Shown: piece after piece, positions 10,235 to 21,849 of the stretch
Layout: every line of letters begins with the position of its first letter
How positions within the stretch are numbered: the stretch's first letter is position 1
Source of the DNA: Leptodontidium sp. MPI-SDFR-AT-0119
Taxonomy: Eukaryota > Ascomycota > Leotiomycetes > Helotiales > Leptodontidiaceae
Assembly (NCBI GenBank): GCA_020726505.1
Contig: JAHLEZ010000006.1
Span: 2,976,001 to 3,040,000 of the forward strand
Direction of reading: 5' to 3'
DNA length: 64,000 nt
Translations under genes and position numbers: made by a program
Notes under the pieces: generated by a model
Told to the model about the DNA's origin: nothing
The model's database searches: none
The model's input: the letters and a program-made list of their open reading frames with translations, nothing else

Positions 10235-12084
10235 ATGAGATATACGGCAGTTGTCGCCGCCTTGGCCAGCGTGCAATCGTTTGTTTCGGTGGGTGCTAGT
10301 CGATGCCATTGCCTCCCCGGCGAAACGTGCTGGCCAGCCGCCAGTCAATGGTCCGCTCTCAACGCTACCGTTGATGGGCGTTTGTTGGCAACGGTCCCTA
10401 TCGGGACGCCTTGCCACGATCCCAACTACAATGAAATTGCTTGTGCGGCATTGCAGTCTAACTGGACTCTCCCGCAACTCCAGTGCGCCCCCTCCCCCTT
10501 CCCCTCCCAGCAAATTCAGGAGTCTTCCATTATGTTTCTGACTGACATCATGTACTAGTTTGGCCTCATCGTCTTCTGTGATGCAAACATACTTCGCCAA
10601 CCAAAGCTGCGACCCCTTCACTCCTCAGTCGCAGGCATGCGTCCTCGGTAACTATGTTAGCTACGCAGTGAACGTATCGTGCACGAGCGACGTTGTTGCG
10701 GCCCTATCATTTGCACACAAGAATAACATTCGTATCGTTATCCGCAACACAGGTCATGAGTATAACCCCCCCATTTTCCTCCCCCTCCCCCTTTTGCGTC
10801 TCTTAAGCTGTCATAAACTGACATGATCCTCCAATAAGCTACTTCGGCCGTTCCACGGGCGCCGGGAGCCTATCTATTTGGACCCATCACCTTAAGGACA
10901 TTGAATTCTTGAACTACTCCAGCTCAGCATACACAGGCCCCGCTGCCAAAGTCGGCGCAGGAATCATTGGCGCTGAGGCACTGGCAGCTGCCCACGCCAA
11001 CAACTATGTTATCGTCACCGGAGAGTGTCCTACTGTCGGTATTGCGGGTGGATATACTCAAGGTGGTGGTCATTCCGCCCTAAGTACTACCTTCGGTCTC
11101 GGTGCCGACCAGACACTTGAGTTTCAGGTTGTCACTGCGCTGGGCAAAGTCGTCACTGCATCTGCCTCGCAAAACAGCGATCTGTATTGGGCGCTAAGTG
11201 GAGGCGGCGGTGGAACTTACGGCGTCGTTATTTCCATGACTGTTAAGGTCTATCCTGAGGCTACCGTTGGTGGTGCTTCTTTGCAAATGGCAGCTGCGTC
11301 CACAACACAGGAGAAATTCGACCAGGCCGTCTCGCAGTTCCATGCGATGCTGCCAAACATGACAGATCACGGCGCTATGGTGATATACTACTTGAACAAC
11401 GCCGTCTTTGTCATTAATCCCATCACAGTCTACAACTCCACGGCGGCATACGTCCGTGACACAATCCTTGGTCCCTTCATGGCCGTGCTCGCCGACCTAG
11501 GGATCCCTTCATCGGTTGCCTATACCGAGCTCTCATACTACGATCACTACAGCACGTACATGGGTCCGCTCCCTTATGGCAACATAGGCGTGGGGGAGTA
11601 CCAGTATGGAAGCAGGCTGATTCCACGATCTGTCCTCGAAAATGACAACGCCGCCTTGCAGGCGGCGCTGCGGAACCTGACGGCGCATGGCGTATTGGCA
11701 GTGGGAAGTTCGGCTTCGTACACAAAGCCGGCCGGGGTGAACAACTCAGTGCTGCCGGCATGGCGGGAGACAACGGTGCACATCCAGCTGGGGACGCCGT
11801 GGAACGAGACAGCACCGTGGGCGGATATGGTGGCAGCACAGATACAGATGACAAACGAATTTGTGGCGCAGGTTGAGGCGGTGACTCCGGGCAGTGGGGC
11901 GTATATTAATGAGGCAGACTTTAGGCAGCCGAACTGGCAGGAGACGTTCTTTGGAGCAAATTATGCAACGCTGCTGGCCATTAAGAGGCATTGGGATCCC
12001 GATTCAATGTTTTATGGGCTTCGAACTGTCGGCAGCGATACGTGGACTGTAGCGAATGATGGCAGGATGTGTACTTCTACTTGA
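10235..12084 (+). CDS. Secreted FAD-linked oxidoreductase, berberine-bridge-enzyme type (three exons)
   Basis: Exons 10235-10482, 10559-10759 and 10839-12084 give 564 residues. The two introns (76 and 79 bp) have GT...AG ends and CTGAC branch-site-like motifs. The first ~22 residues (MRYTAVVAALASVQSFVSVG) form a secretion signal. The FAD-binding PCMH domain follows, with NTGHDYFGRSTG (His149) and GECPTVGIAGGYTQGGGHS (Cys213). These match the His and Cys that bind FAD bicovalently in BBE-like oxidases. The C-terminal BBE motif RHWDPDSMFYGLRTVGSD is present, ending at TGA 12082-12084. Several Asn-X-Ser/Thr sites fit a glycosylated secreted enzyme. Family members oxidise sugars, alcohols or pathway intermediates using O2, often in secondary-metabolite clusters; the substrate here is unknown. 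No stop or frameshift is present. Start chosen because it gives the signal peptide; an upstream in-frame ATG at 10148 exists and is open, but adds a second unlike N-terminus. Confidence 0.94.
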
Positions 12085-12269
12085 ACCGACTTTGGTGGCT
12101 AATAGAATAAAGAGATAAAACTAAATTAAATTTTAGCCCTTAATTAATTAATACTAAATGTGACAGGGGGCACTCAAGACAGTATATATCAAAGAGAGCT
12201 CTTATTCTTAGAATCTAAAAGTAAAGAAAGAAGAAGAGAAGAGAGAGAGAGCCGGGACGGAAGCCAGGA
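12085..12269. terminator. 3' flank of the oxidoreductase gene and island boundary
   Basis: An AATAAA at 12105-12110 (in AGAATAAAGAG), 20 bp past the stop, is a plausible polyadenylation signal. From about 12120 the composition turns AT-rich, and from 12225 a purine run (AAGAAGAAGAGAAGAG) leads into Gypsy B remnant sequence. This marks the right edge of the gene island. Confidence 0.55.
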
Positions 12270-12985
12270 AGCCCCTAGCCTATTAACTAGGAGCACTTAA
12301 TTAATAATATCGTATTTCGCGATATTATAAGCTATTATAAAATTAAAGTCAAGCTCCTTTATAATACGGGTTTCTAAGTTAATTAATACCCTTATATTTA
12401 GCTTGGGTTTTAGCTCTAGTTCGTTACGTGGCTTTGAGTTATAATTTAAGATTATAGCTTTTATAAGTACTAAGGGTATAATCTCTACGACTTCGATATA
12501 AGCGTTTATAAGATCGACGGCGGAAAGCTAGAAGTCGCTAGTGACTCTTAGGTTAATCTTATTAGTCGGAATTAATCATTAACTATAGATAGCCCGCTTG
12601 CGTACTTTTACGATCGTAAAGTCTTAATCTTATTAGGATAAAGTATTAGTTAACGTATTAGTAGTTCCAGTGTAATATATAATCGTGAAATAAAAGTTCG
12701 TAAAGAATTCAGCTTATTAAGCTTACTTAATCGTAAGGTCCTTAGTAGTTATAAAGTCTTTTAAGACTTAGTAATTTGTGTAAACGAGAACGTTCTTTTA
12801 AATACCTAAAAGCTCCAGGTAATATTACTTAAATAACTAGAAGATCACTAGCATTTCTTTGTCGTAAATTAAGTAGTTAAACTCGGAATCTATTATAATC
12901 TTAAAAAAGTATTTTATAAGATAAAAGGTGTCGTCTTCTTAAAGTTAAGATAAAATCTTAGTAATAACTCTATTAAAAGAGTTAT
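12270..12985 (-). pseudogene. Gypsy B fragment (B3), RNase H/integrase region, antisense
   Basis: Collinear with 55060-55780 of the complete Gypsy B element on the same strand. Shared blocks include AATTAATAA(T/C)(A/G)TCGTATT, ATCGACGGCGGA and TAAGTGCTAAGGGTAT-like sequence. B3 is more AT-rich than the intact copy, with C/T and G/A differences and multiple stops. The match ends near 12985 and nothing of RT or gag follows, so B3 is truncated. Confidence 0.85.
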
Positions 12986-13636
12986 TCTTTTGTTAGTCTA
13001 TAGGTTCTTATATAAGTATACTTCGGTTTAGAAAGGGGGTACAGGTCAAAGTCCGGGGTTAGAACCTAGCTAGACTAATTTCAGTGGACATTTAGTAGAG
13101 TTTCGTAATATATAATCTAACTCCCCTTGCACTCTCTTAGGAAATATACAAATTTTTTAACTATATATTATTTACGGCTATATTAAAGAAGAATTCCTTT
13201 TCTAAGACTTTTAAAAGTATTTTAAAAGTTAAATAGTAAACGACTTTAGAATAATTAAGATTATAAAACGTATATATCTTAGGGACAACTTACAAGCTTT
13301 TAATATATTTATACGACTAGTAAAGGGAATAAAGACGGCAGATACTTTAGTAAAAGTAATATAAGCTAAGGGGAATTTATAACTAAAGGACTAAGTAGAG
13401 ATATAAATTCAGAATTACCCCCAATTAGTACCGAATCACATCCGCGACTTACTTTCTTACTTATTACTACTAATCCTAGCGACACTTTAAAATATTAGGC
13501 CCCTAATATCTTTGTAATACTAATTAAAGGTAATTATTTATTTTGTAGAAAAGGACACTCCTTTAGAGAAAGAATAAAACTTATAAAGACAGTTTAGTTA
13601 TTAAAATTACGTAAGATCTCCCTTATTAGAGGAAAT
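12986..13636. other. Unassigned AT-rich DNA between B3 and a B-family LTR
   Basis: No similarity to the gag or RT part of Gypsy B was seen, although that would be expected here if B3 and the LTR at 13637 were one element. No open reading frame of note, and no terminal repeats recognised. Confidence 0.5.
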
Positions 13637-13938
13637 TGTTACGGCTGGCTAAAGGTTGATACGGCGAGTTGACTTAAGCTTTGTATTTGGACTTAAGGCT
13701 ACGCTCAGAATCGAGAAGAAAAGACAAGGAGGAAAGGAAAGCTCTCCGTAAGGGAGGGCTCGAGTATAAATACATAAAGGACCCTCCTAATGGGGCCTAG
13801 CGTAGTCGAGTGCCATTCACGTCAATATATCGTAGGCTCGCCACCTAGTCTTCCCTATTGGGCTTAGCGCCGTCGCATAGCTAGCGATACTACGAGCTAA
13901 TGTCGGTTAAAATACGAGGCGCATCGTAGGTCGTAACA
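13637..13938. repeat. LTR of Gypsy family B (solo or truncated element)
   Basis: TGTTACGGCTGGC...GGTCGTAACA, 302 bp, in the same orientation as the LTR at 53205-53504. The flanking 5-mers (GAAAT and TAATA) do not match, and the sequence on both sides is not Gypsy B internal DNA. It could be a solo LTR with mutated duplications or the end of a deleted element. Confidence 0.88.
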
Positions 13939-15309
13939 TAATATAAGAAATAATAATAATAAACAAAAGAAAATAATAAAGTATCTAACAACGTTTATGT
14001 CTGACCCGAAAGTGTCTCGAAAGGGGTCCGAATCTGGCGATACGTAGTAGCGAAGCTAAGCGAGAATTAGTAATAATAGGAACCCCTAGTATTATATAAC
14101 GTAATAGATATATATATATGTCGCCTCCCCTTAAAGGTTTAGAATCTCTTTAGTAAATATATATATAATTATCGTACGTATACTACTTTCTAATTTCTTA
14201 AATTCGCTTAATATAACTTAAAAACTAATATTTCTAAGAAGACTATATTAAATTAAATAAATAACTTAAAAGTAAATATACTCTTCGGAGATAGTTTAGT
14301 AGGGAAACAGTATATTAATTAAAAATAGTACTTATATTAATACTTACAGGAGCTCTCGACGTCGCTTACCGCAAATATTATATTTAGTGCGTTTGTCTCC
14401 TCGCAAAGAACTTGTCCTACAAATACTTTAATAATCTTAAGAGTAAGAAATACGCGTATTACGTAATAAAGAATCCCGGTGTAACTTAGTAAGTACTCTT
14501 ATTTCTTTTTCTAATCTAAATTATATCTGAATCACCGCCGAAAGTACTTTAGTTATATAACTACTAATATATAATAAGTCCCTTAGTTTATAGCCGAGGA
14601 GTACTTTTGTCTAGTTGCCGCCCTCGAGGCAAAAGATAAAGAAGCTATTGTTGTTGCCGCTAAATTAATTAATTCGTCATTATTAGTCGCCGCCGCTAGT
14701 GTACTAAAGACTACTAAGGAGTTATCGTTAACGTTATTAGAGGAAACCCGCGCTATACGCTAGGAAATCGCTGGCTTTATTAATATATAAGTAGTAAGTT
14801 AATCTTATTTTTTTTTTAATATTAAACTTTTAAGTATTAATAACTTTATATTATAAGAGATAGTATTAATCTTAAATTAGCTTCTTATTATCGTCTCCTT
14901 TGCCGTCACTAAACGTAGTAGGGAGAACGGCGGTGAAGATAATTCTTTTACTAAGCGCCCTCGCTAAAGTCGCCGTTATAACGCGAAAGAGGAGAACGAG
15001 AAACCTCTCTTAGATATATATACGTAAGGGATTTAGCCTTGTTTTGGATTAGCTTCGTAGTAGGTTCTTTATAGTGGCACTTTTTTTATATTATTTTACG
15101 AGAGTAGCCCCTTATAATAAAACTAGTAGTTTATCCCTATTAAAGTGCCGTCATAAGGCCGCCCGTTAGTGCTTTAAATTAGAGGGTATTTAGAACTAAA
15201 TTAAACGTGTTCTTAACTTTGTAAACTAACTTAATATAAAAATAATCATAAGTAATAGATCAATAAAAATAAGAGTTATAAGGAAATATATAAAAAAATC
15301 AATAAGTAT
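13939..15309. other. Unassigned decayed repeat with a degenerate plus-strand frame
   Basis: AT-rich. Around 14590-14770 the plus strand reads a fairly continuous frame (EEYFCLVAALEAKDKEAIVV, then LLVAAASVLKTTKELSL) broken by TAG/TAA. It resembles a decayed transposon-borne ORF, but I recognise no domain. A second short frame near 14890-15020 contains basic residues. Possibly the 3' flank or LTR of Copia G lies at the right end. Confidence 0.4.
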
Positions 15310-17905
15310 AAGAAACCCCTCCGTTACTAGTCCAAATCAACTCCGATTAACTACTGAACTTAACCCTTTATTTTGATATTAAGGATATTAATATTAATAA
15401 AATCCTAAAAAACCTTATTTGGAGCACTCTTTGTTATAGTATTAGTAAGATTATTAGCACTATTAATTTATCGAACCTCCGTTAGCTCTCTACGCTCGTA
15501 TAATTAACGAATAGCTATAATATTAATTATTAAGCGCTTTTCTTTCGTCGTACTAAGCTTAATAATATACTTATAAAGGGATAAAGAATCTGTGTAAATA
15601 ATAGTAAGAAGATGTGAGATGTTAAGTTTGTTAGTTATTATATTAATAATAATACTAAGAGAAATTAATATATCAATACTAGTTATTATAGTATATAACT
15701 CCAATACGAGTATTATACGAGTTACTCTCTTATATTTTATTAAGCTAGTATACACAATGTTACTAGTTAAGGTAAATTACGTATCCCTTACTATTTCGGC
15801 ACTAATTACTAATACGAAACCTATTTATGAACTTAAGTCTTTATTATTAGCAAAAGAATTATTTATAAAAAATATAGACCTTCGCGGACCGTAAGTTAAT
15901 TAGTATATATCGAAGTCCTTTTTCTAAGTTATTTATTTGTTATTTAAGGCTTAAGTTTAAGGCCTTAACGTCGTCTTTCGTTAGACCTTAATACTACGCT
16001 ACGACTAAGAGGTTAAATATTACTTCCGGCTAATAAATAATAATAAAATAAGTTACACGAGCTCGTTATTTTTTATAGGCCTTTTTATAATCCTCTTTCT
16101 TTACGTTAACTAGCTTTAGCCTTATTCCTTAACCCTTTTAAGACATATAAAGGCTGTCCCCGTCTATAATAATAATATACTTATTAAACGTAATAGTTTT
16201 AGTAAGGGGTAATACCTGTATCGGCTTCGTTAGAAAACCGGCCTTAGTAATCTTATTTTATTCTTTTATTAAGAAGTCCTTATCTCTTAGAATTAAAGTG
16301 TCGTCTATTTACATTCTTACGACTTTAAAGTCATAACTTTCCTTAATATTAATTAACAAGTATAAGTCGTATATTAATGTCTTTATTTATAAGTTCTCTA
16401 TATAATATTTATAATATATATTAAACTAATAGTTTTTAGACTTAAGTATATTATATAATAATAGTATTATTATAAATATTGTACTAAAAGGGAAATCTCT
16501 TGTGATTTCTTCCGGTAGCTATATAAAAATGTCTTAAAGAAGCCTTATCTTTACTTAGACGTAGGATTAAGTAATATCCTTAATAGCTAAATAAGATTCG
16601 GACTAGTTTCGGAGGCGATTTAAGTACTTAATAATAGCGGCTAAAAATATAAGTAACCGCTAATTAGATCGTTAAATTATTAGAGACTGAGTCAAAATCT
16701 TTTTCTTTCCTTTATTATTAAAGTATTAAATTACTAGTCTTGATTTCTTATATAAAGTTAACGGCTCCTTGGCTTTGACCTCGTTTATTATTCTTAACTT
16801 AAAGATGCGATGGCCTCTTACTTTAAGGTCGTCCTTATAAATAAGCACAAAAATACCCCTTTTAATAAGTACTTTATATTCTGTCCTTTAGGACTATTAG
16901 AATAATAGTCTAAGCGTTATAATCTTCCCTTTAATACGAAGTTTAATAAATAGCTCTTAGTCCCTTATCTCCTTTTTAATTAGAAACACTTTAGTATCAT
17001 AATTATTATTAATAGTTAGTAAATTTAGAATATATTTCGTAAATAAAATTTCGATAGTAATTTAGGGTAAGTTTAATACTATTTTAGTAGCGTTTTTAAC
17101 TAAAAATCTTAAATATTACTTATAAATATCTTTTAATAAGTTTTCTTTTTATTATTTAATACTAAAAGTGTTTATTTTAAAGGAATAAACTATAATTAAT
17201 CAGAATATATATATTCTTATATTTCTTATGTTGATCTTATATAATTCTCCCTTAATACCTAAGAAATTATAAGGTTTTATTTATCCTTTACTCTCTTAAT
17301 ATACTAAAACTTAATTATTAAGATAAAGATCGTAAATATAAGTAGTTCCGAGCCTGTTTCGTGTAACTAACGTATTATTAACTTTTTATATAATATAGAT
17401 TTTATGTACCTCCTTTATAACTTTCTTAATCGTAGCCGCACGTTATTTAACTAACGGATTTAAAGAGTTTCACTCTATTATTCTAAGGTATACGCCGAAA
17501 ATAAATAATATAAAGATAAGCCTGTTAAGTCTAATTATATTATTTACTACTTTTATTATTATTTATAATTAGTCCTCGTCGCTTAACTTAAGGTACTCTT
17601 TTATAATGATTTTATAAACACAGCGTAATAGGCGGTAGTATCGCTTAACTTTACTAATTAAATAGTATATCTTTATAAGTACTAACTTAGAGGTGTTACC
17701 TACTGATCTAAGTATACTCCGAAACTCCTTAAAATTAAAATTAGTACTATAATTATATATAACGAAATCTAGGAGTCTAAGGTAAGTGTTAATTATATTA
17801 ACTTAAATACGTTAAAGGTAACCTAAGCCGTAGCCGACCCGGGGGGTTTCTAAAGTAGTTTCGCCGCACTAAAACCTATTACTTTATCTACGATATAAAA
17901 AGTAT
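15310..17905 (-). pseudogene. Copia element G, antisense: RNase H, reverse transcriptase and integrase end (left part)
   Basis: Ty1/Copia pol on the minus strand, read from right to left. It holds an integrase C-terminal region with the motif QRATTIKK-like block near 17400-17460, RT near 16200-17000 (IDDTLILRDKDFLIKE at about 16255-16310, from YVDD-type), and RNase H ending near 15500. The 83-codon open stretch 15504-15755 (TKEKRL, TDSLSLYK) is RNase H. A purine tract (AACGGAGGGGTTTC on the minus strand, about 15330-15345) marks where the 3' LTR should begin. Stops occur mainly at Gln/Trp positions. The element is cut at 17905 by Gypsy A and resumes at 63847. Confidence 0.85.
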
Positions 17906-18452
17906 TGTGACAACCGACGCTGCCCAGAGCCTCATTTCCACCGGCTCTGTGAGAATAGGTGAGCCAATCAGAAGAGAGGAAGCGCAGTAGGTGAACACGT
18001 GATTAGAGACAAAGTAGATTGCTTGCTTTCTTGAGAGAAGAGCCATAAGGGCTCTTCGGTAGTTATATACACAATAATAGCTTCTCTAGAAGCTTCGACG
18101 ACTATGTAATCGATTACGTGGCTCTTACGGACTACGTAATCGAATACGAGAGTAATTTCCGAGCCGCGTAAGCAGTGGAGATTACTTCGGCTGTTCTCTA
18201 GCGTAGAATCGGCACGAGTTACCGAAGTCAAAATCTAACAGGCTCTACTTAGTACTGCCTAATTGGGACGTACCGAGATTACTATAGTACTAAACATACT
18301 GGCCTCTTATATATAGACCTCTTTTTTCCTTACCTTGTTTCCTCTATAATTATAGATTCTAAGTTAATACTTAGTATTATTATATGTCTCTTGTATTAAT
18401 ATATGAGGCGTTAGTTACACGTGATTGCCGTCTTTTTAGGGCAAGCGTCATA
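17906..18452 (+). repeat. Left LTR of Gypsy A, carrying an inserted solo LTR
   Basis: TGTGACAACCGACGCTGCCC at the start and GGGCAAGCGTCATA at the end, where the right LTR has GCGTCACA. Interrupted at 17948-18240 by the H-family solo LTR. Confidence 0.93.
17948..18240 (+). repeat. Solo LTR of family H inside the Gypsy A LTR
   Basis: A 293-bp sequence starting TGTGAGAATAGG and ending AATCTAACA, with the 5-bp duplication GGCTC at 17943-17947 and 18241-18245. Homologous to the partial LTR at 2752-2913. It contains the repeated hairpin-like block AGAGCCATAAGGGCTCT and retains more CA/TG than the surrounding element. Confidence 0.92.
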
Positions 18453-21400
18453 TTATTTATAACTCTTTTCTCTACGTCTAAGAAGATAATAAATATCCCT
18501 CGCCCCCTAATTCTCCTATAAGTAGTTACGACTTAAAAGCTCAAATACAGGAAAGGCCTATACTAAGCCTTGTAGCTTAACGAATAGTAACACTAAAACC
18601 TTTACTAATAGTGAAGTCAATATTTACTTCGCTACTAATACCCTCATTTTCCTCTCTGATTTCTGCCTCTACACGATAAAGTCGGCAACTTCTCTTCGCC
18701 GAAGCTTTTCTTCTAACTCGCCAAGTCAAGCCGAAGGTCGTCCCCCCTTTAATAAAGCGATCCGTTATAGACGACGCCGATATATCGTCTGCCTCTTCTT
18801 TCGTCCCCCTGCCTGACTCTCTTAATACTAACACCCCTAGAGTTAATACTTCTACTAATACGCTAGGGAGTAGTATAAAGCCTGCGAGGACATATATAAG
18901 AGAGACACTATAGGAAACCCGACTTCGCATTTTAAAAGAGTAGCTTATAAAGAGTCGTATAAAAAATTAGCGGTTAAAGCTGTCTTTTTAATAATAGCGA
19001 CCTCTTACTGACGAGCCTCTATTACGTAGATCCGCCCTAAGATCTATAACTTTCTAAGAAGGGGACATACTCTTTTATCCCTTAATTAAAAAAACTCTTG
19101 CCTTTAAACTAAATAAAGGCAAAGGTAAAGTATAGAGTGCTCTTAACTTTAGTAGACTATTAGACGACAATAGTAAGGACGGCTACTGACTTCCTCGCAC
19201 CCCTCGCCGCCGCTCCCCCTCTTTCTCTAGGATGTCTTAGATATTTATGGCCTCTCGAATCGAGAAGATCCTTAACTTAAACGACAAGCTCTCGGACGGT
19301 ATTAGTTATAGTCCACGTTTATGGAAAGTCTAGGTCCAAAATGCCTTGCGCTGGTATAACTAATACTTTGTTAATAATAACTACCGAAAAGACTAGTTAC
19401 TTATATAAACAAAAGGAACAACTCGCACGTTCTTAGAACCCTCCTTTTTATCTCTAACACTTAACGATAATAAAAACCTCTTAGATGTACTAGATTTAAT
19501 TAACTAAGTAATTAAATTCTTAACTAACCCCTACGAGTAATAGATAGCGCGTAACCTTTACTTTATATTAAAGATAAAAGTTGTAAGATAAACTTTCTAG
19601 GAGTTCTATTACTAATTTAGGACTCTTACTAGCTAAAGCGGCGTAACTAATAAGTTAACCCTTAAAATGGACTTGTAGGACAAGCTCCCATCCCGCCTAC
19701 GTAAGTAACTATTCTATGAGTATTAAAGAGCTAAAACTTTAAAAGAGTATATAGAAGTAGTCTAAGCCGAGGACTAAGGATAAATCGTAGAGAGTAGTAT
19801 TTACACTAGTCGCTTTAGCCCCTTAGTAACAAGTATAAATTCCCACCCCCGGTCTTAAGTTAATATCTCCTTAGGAACTATAAGAAAGTTATATTAAGCT
19901 TTTACTACTTCTTTGTCTTAGTGACGAGAGACTAGTCAACCCTTAGGTTAATAAACCCCTACACGAGTCGACATACCTCGTGCTTAAACGCTAGTAAATG
20001 CCCCTTAGTATTTCGCTTAACGGCCCTTTAATTATAATTATACCTCTTGTGTTAACGAGATAGAAGTAGGCGCCGACGACAGTAGTCTTACGTCTAATAG
20101 CTAAGCTATAAATAATAACAATAACTTACTAGTAGAGGAACTTACTTTACGAGTAAAAGACTTAGCCTAGGAAAAGGCTCCTTTTTAGGCATAGTACAAG
20201 ATATACGACATCTTAATCTTATAAAGCTTCTTAGCAGACTAGTACTTACCACTTATATCGCGCTCTCTAAGAATAGACTTACGTATAAGTTGCCCGCACT
20301 TCTTAATTCCAGAGTTAATAGTTATTATTTTATTAATTACTCTCTTTTAAAGTTTCTTTCTTTCTTTTTAAAACCTTTAATTTACTTACTGCCTTCACTT
20401 ATCCCTGTTAAAGGATTTAATAGTTAAACTAGCTAGACAATTAGCTATTATATTACGTTGAATTTAATAATCGATAAGCGTTTGTAGTTATTTACTCTCT
20501 TTTTAATTACTTACTTAGGAAATTATAGAGTAATTATTAGAAGATTATAACTAGAGCATCACGAAGTGCTCTTAAATGCCGCTAAACGACGGCTCATTTA
20601 GCCATTAGACTACCCCCTAATAGTAAGCTATAGTAAGCTGATTGAAGTCCGAGACCTACGTGTATATAAGGTTCACTAACGCCACTAACACGACGCCGAG
20701 CGTAGAGACGCCAAGTTACGTGAATTTTAGAGCCGCTGTGATCCCCAACTTCCCGAGTCGACTTCGACAATCGATTTACTACCTCTGGACCTTACACTAA
20801 GCATAAATACGATAAACACTACGGAATACACCCCTACTACTCTCCCTTGATATCACCGAGCCATATAAGACGGACGTGTGTCTTACCTTACTAATAGTCC
20901 CGATTCTGTGACATATACTAATTTTGTAATATATTCTATTTCACGATTAGATCAAAAAGACGGAATATACGTTAATAACTCCTTTACTTCCTTAGTAACC
21001 CTAAAACTTATTATTGTTAGCTCTTCGACTGTTACTAAGTCCAGAAAGCCGGCGATTACATTAATGGAAAATTAAACCCGGCATCCCGCGTAATATAGTC
21101 GAATTATATTAGATGCCGAAAACGTTAAATCTACAGATACACGATTGACGAGCCTACACTTATAACAAGTCTTTAACGCCAAGTTACTCTTAAGTCATAA
21201 AAGGATAAGTCTAGGAAATCCGCTATAATTATATTAAAAGTGTAGAGTCGTGAATTTATACTCCCCTAGAATCGAGCCTACGGCGCTAGTAGAAGAAATT
21301 CACTCCCCTGTCCCTTTAATACTTAGTACTTTATTTACTTCTTCTTTTCTTCTTATTTTAAGTATAAAATCCCTTATATACTTTGTATTTTCTTTTTTAA

Positions 21401-21527
21401 TACTCTTTTATAACTATTTTGTAACAAAGTATGTAAAAGCCTCTAAAAGTGGCCGCGCCGCTATTTTAATTAGAGAAGTTGTACTAACAAGGAATTTTAT
21501 GTCAATCTCTAAGAATTAGAAATGCCT
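18453..21527 (+). pseudogene. Gypsy A leader and gag, broken
   Basis: The leader (18453 to about 19220) is followed by a degraded gag. From about 19235 the plus strand reads MASRIEKILNLNDKLSDGIS and RLWKV-VQNALRWYN, then RTFLEPSFLSLTLNDN and LLDVLDLIN, with stops at Gln/Trp sites. This is the usual gag start of fungal chromodomain-type Gypsy elements. The region after about 20880 leads towards protease and stops at the Copia D insertion (TGCCT at 21523-21527). Confidence 0.82.
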
Positions 21528-21802
21528 TGTTGGGATAGCCTTAGCTGAGGGGCATTCTCTTACTCTGACAGCTTCCAAAGATAGTCGTCTCTCTTAGCCG
21601 AGATAAAGCTTAGTTTCATACCTTGCCTCCTAGTTTCGTACGAGTAATACTTATATAAGTTATAAGGTTTAGTACTTAATATATTTAAGGTAGCTTTCCC
21701 TTTTGTACGAAAGGGACATATAGAATATACTTAATTAAACTTTACTTATTATATTCTTTGTCACCTTAATATTAAGTATTAAACCTTAATTAAATATTAA
21801 CA
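21528..21802 (+). repeat. Left LTR of Copia D
   Basis: Starts TGTTGGGATAGCC and ends ATATTAACA. It pairs with 44117-44391, which begins TATTAAGATAACC and ends ATACTAACA. The differences seen are C/T or G/A transitions. Confidence 0.92.
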
Positions 21803-21849
21803 CTAATTAGTAGTTAAATAACTATAGAACAGTTAAGTAATACTTTTAT

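Noticed and set aside
10190..10621. 143-codon minus-strand frame opposite the oxidoreductase
   Set aside because: Shadow of exons 1-2 of the plus-strand FAD oxidoreductase, which has signal peptide, introns and family motifs.
13050..13085. GGTTAGAACC resembling a tRNA B box or SINE promoter
   Set aside because: No A box at the right distance and no cloverleaf could be folded.
12270..13938. B3 fragment and the LTR at 13637 as one deleted Gypsy B element
   Set aside because: The 650 bp between them match neither gag nor RT of Gypsy B, and no target duplication was found.
18577..18930. 117-codon minus-strand frame after the left LTR of Gypsy A
   Set aside because: Falls in the leader of a plus-strand Gypsy element. 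The inverted A2 copy at 1-460 does not keep it open.
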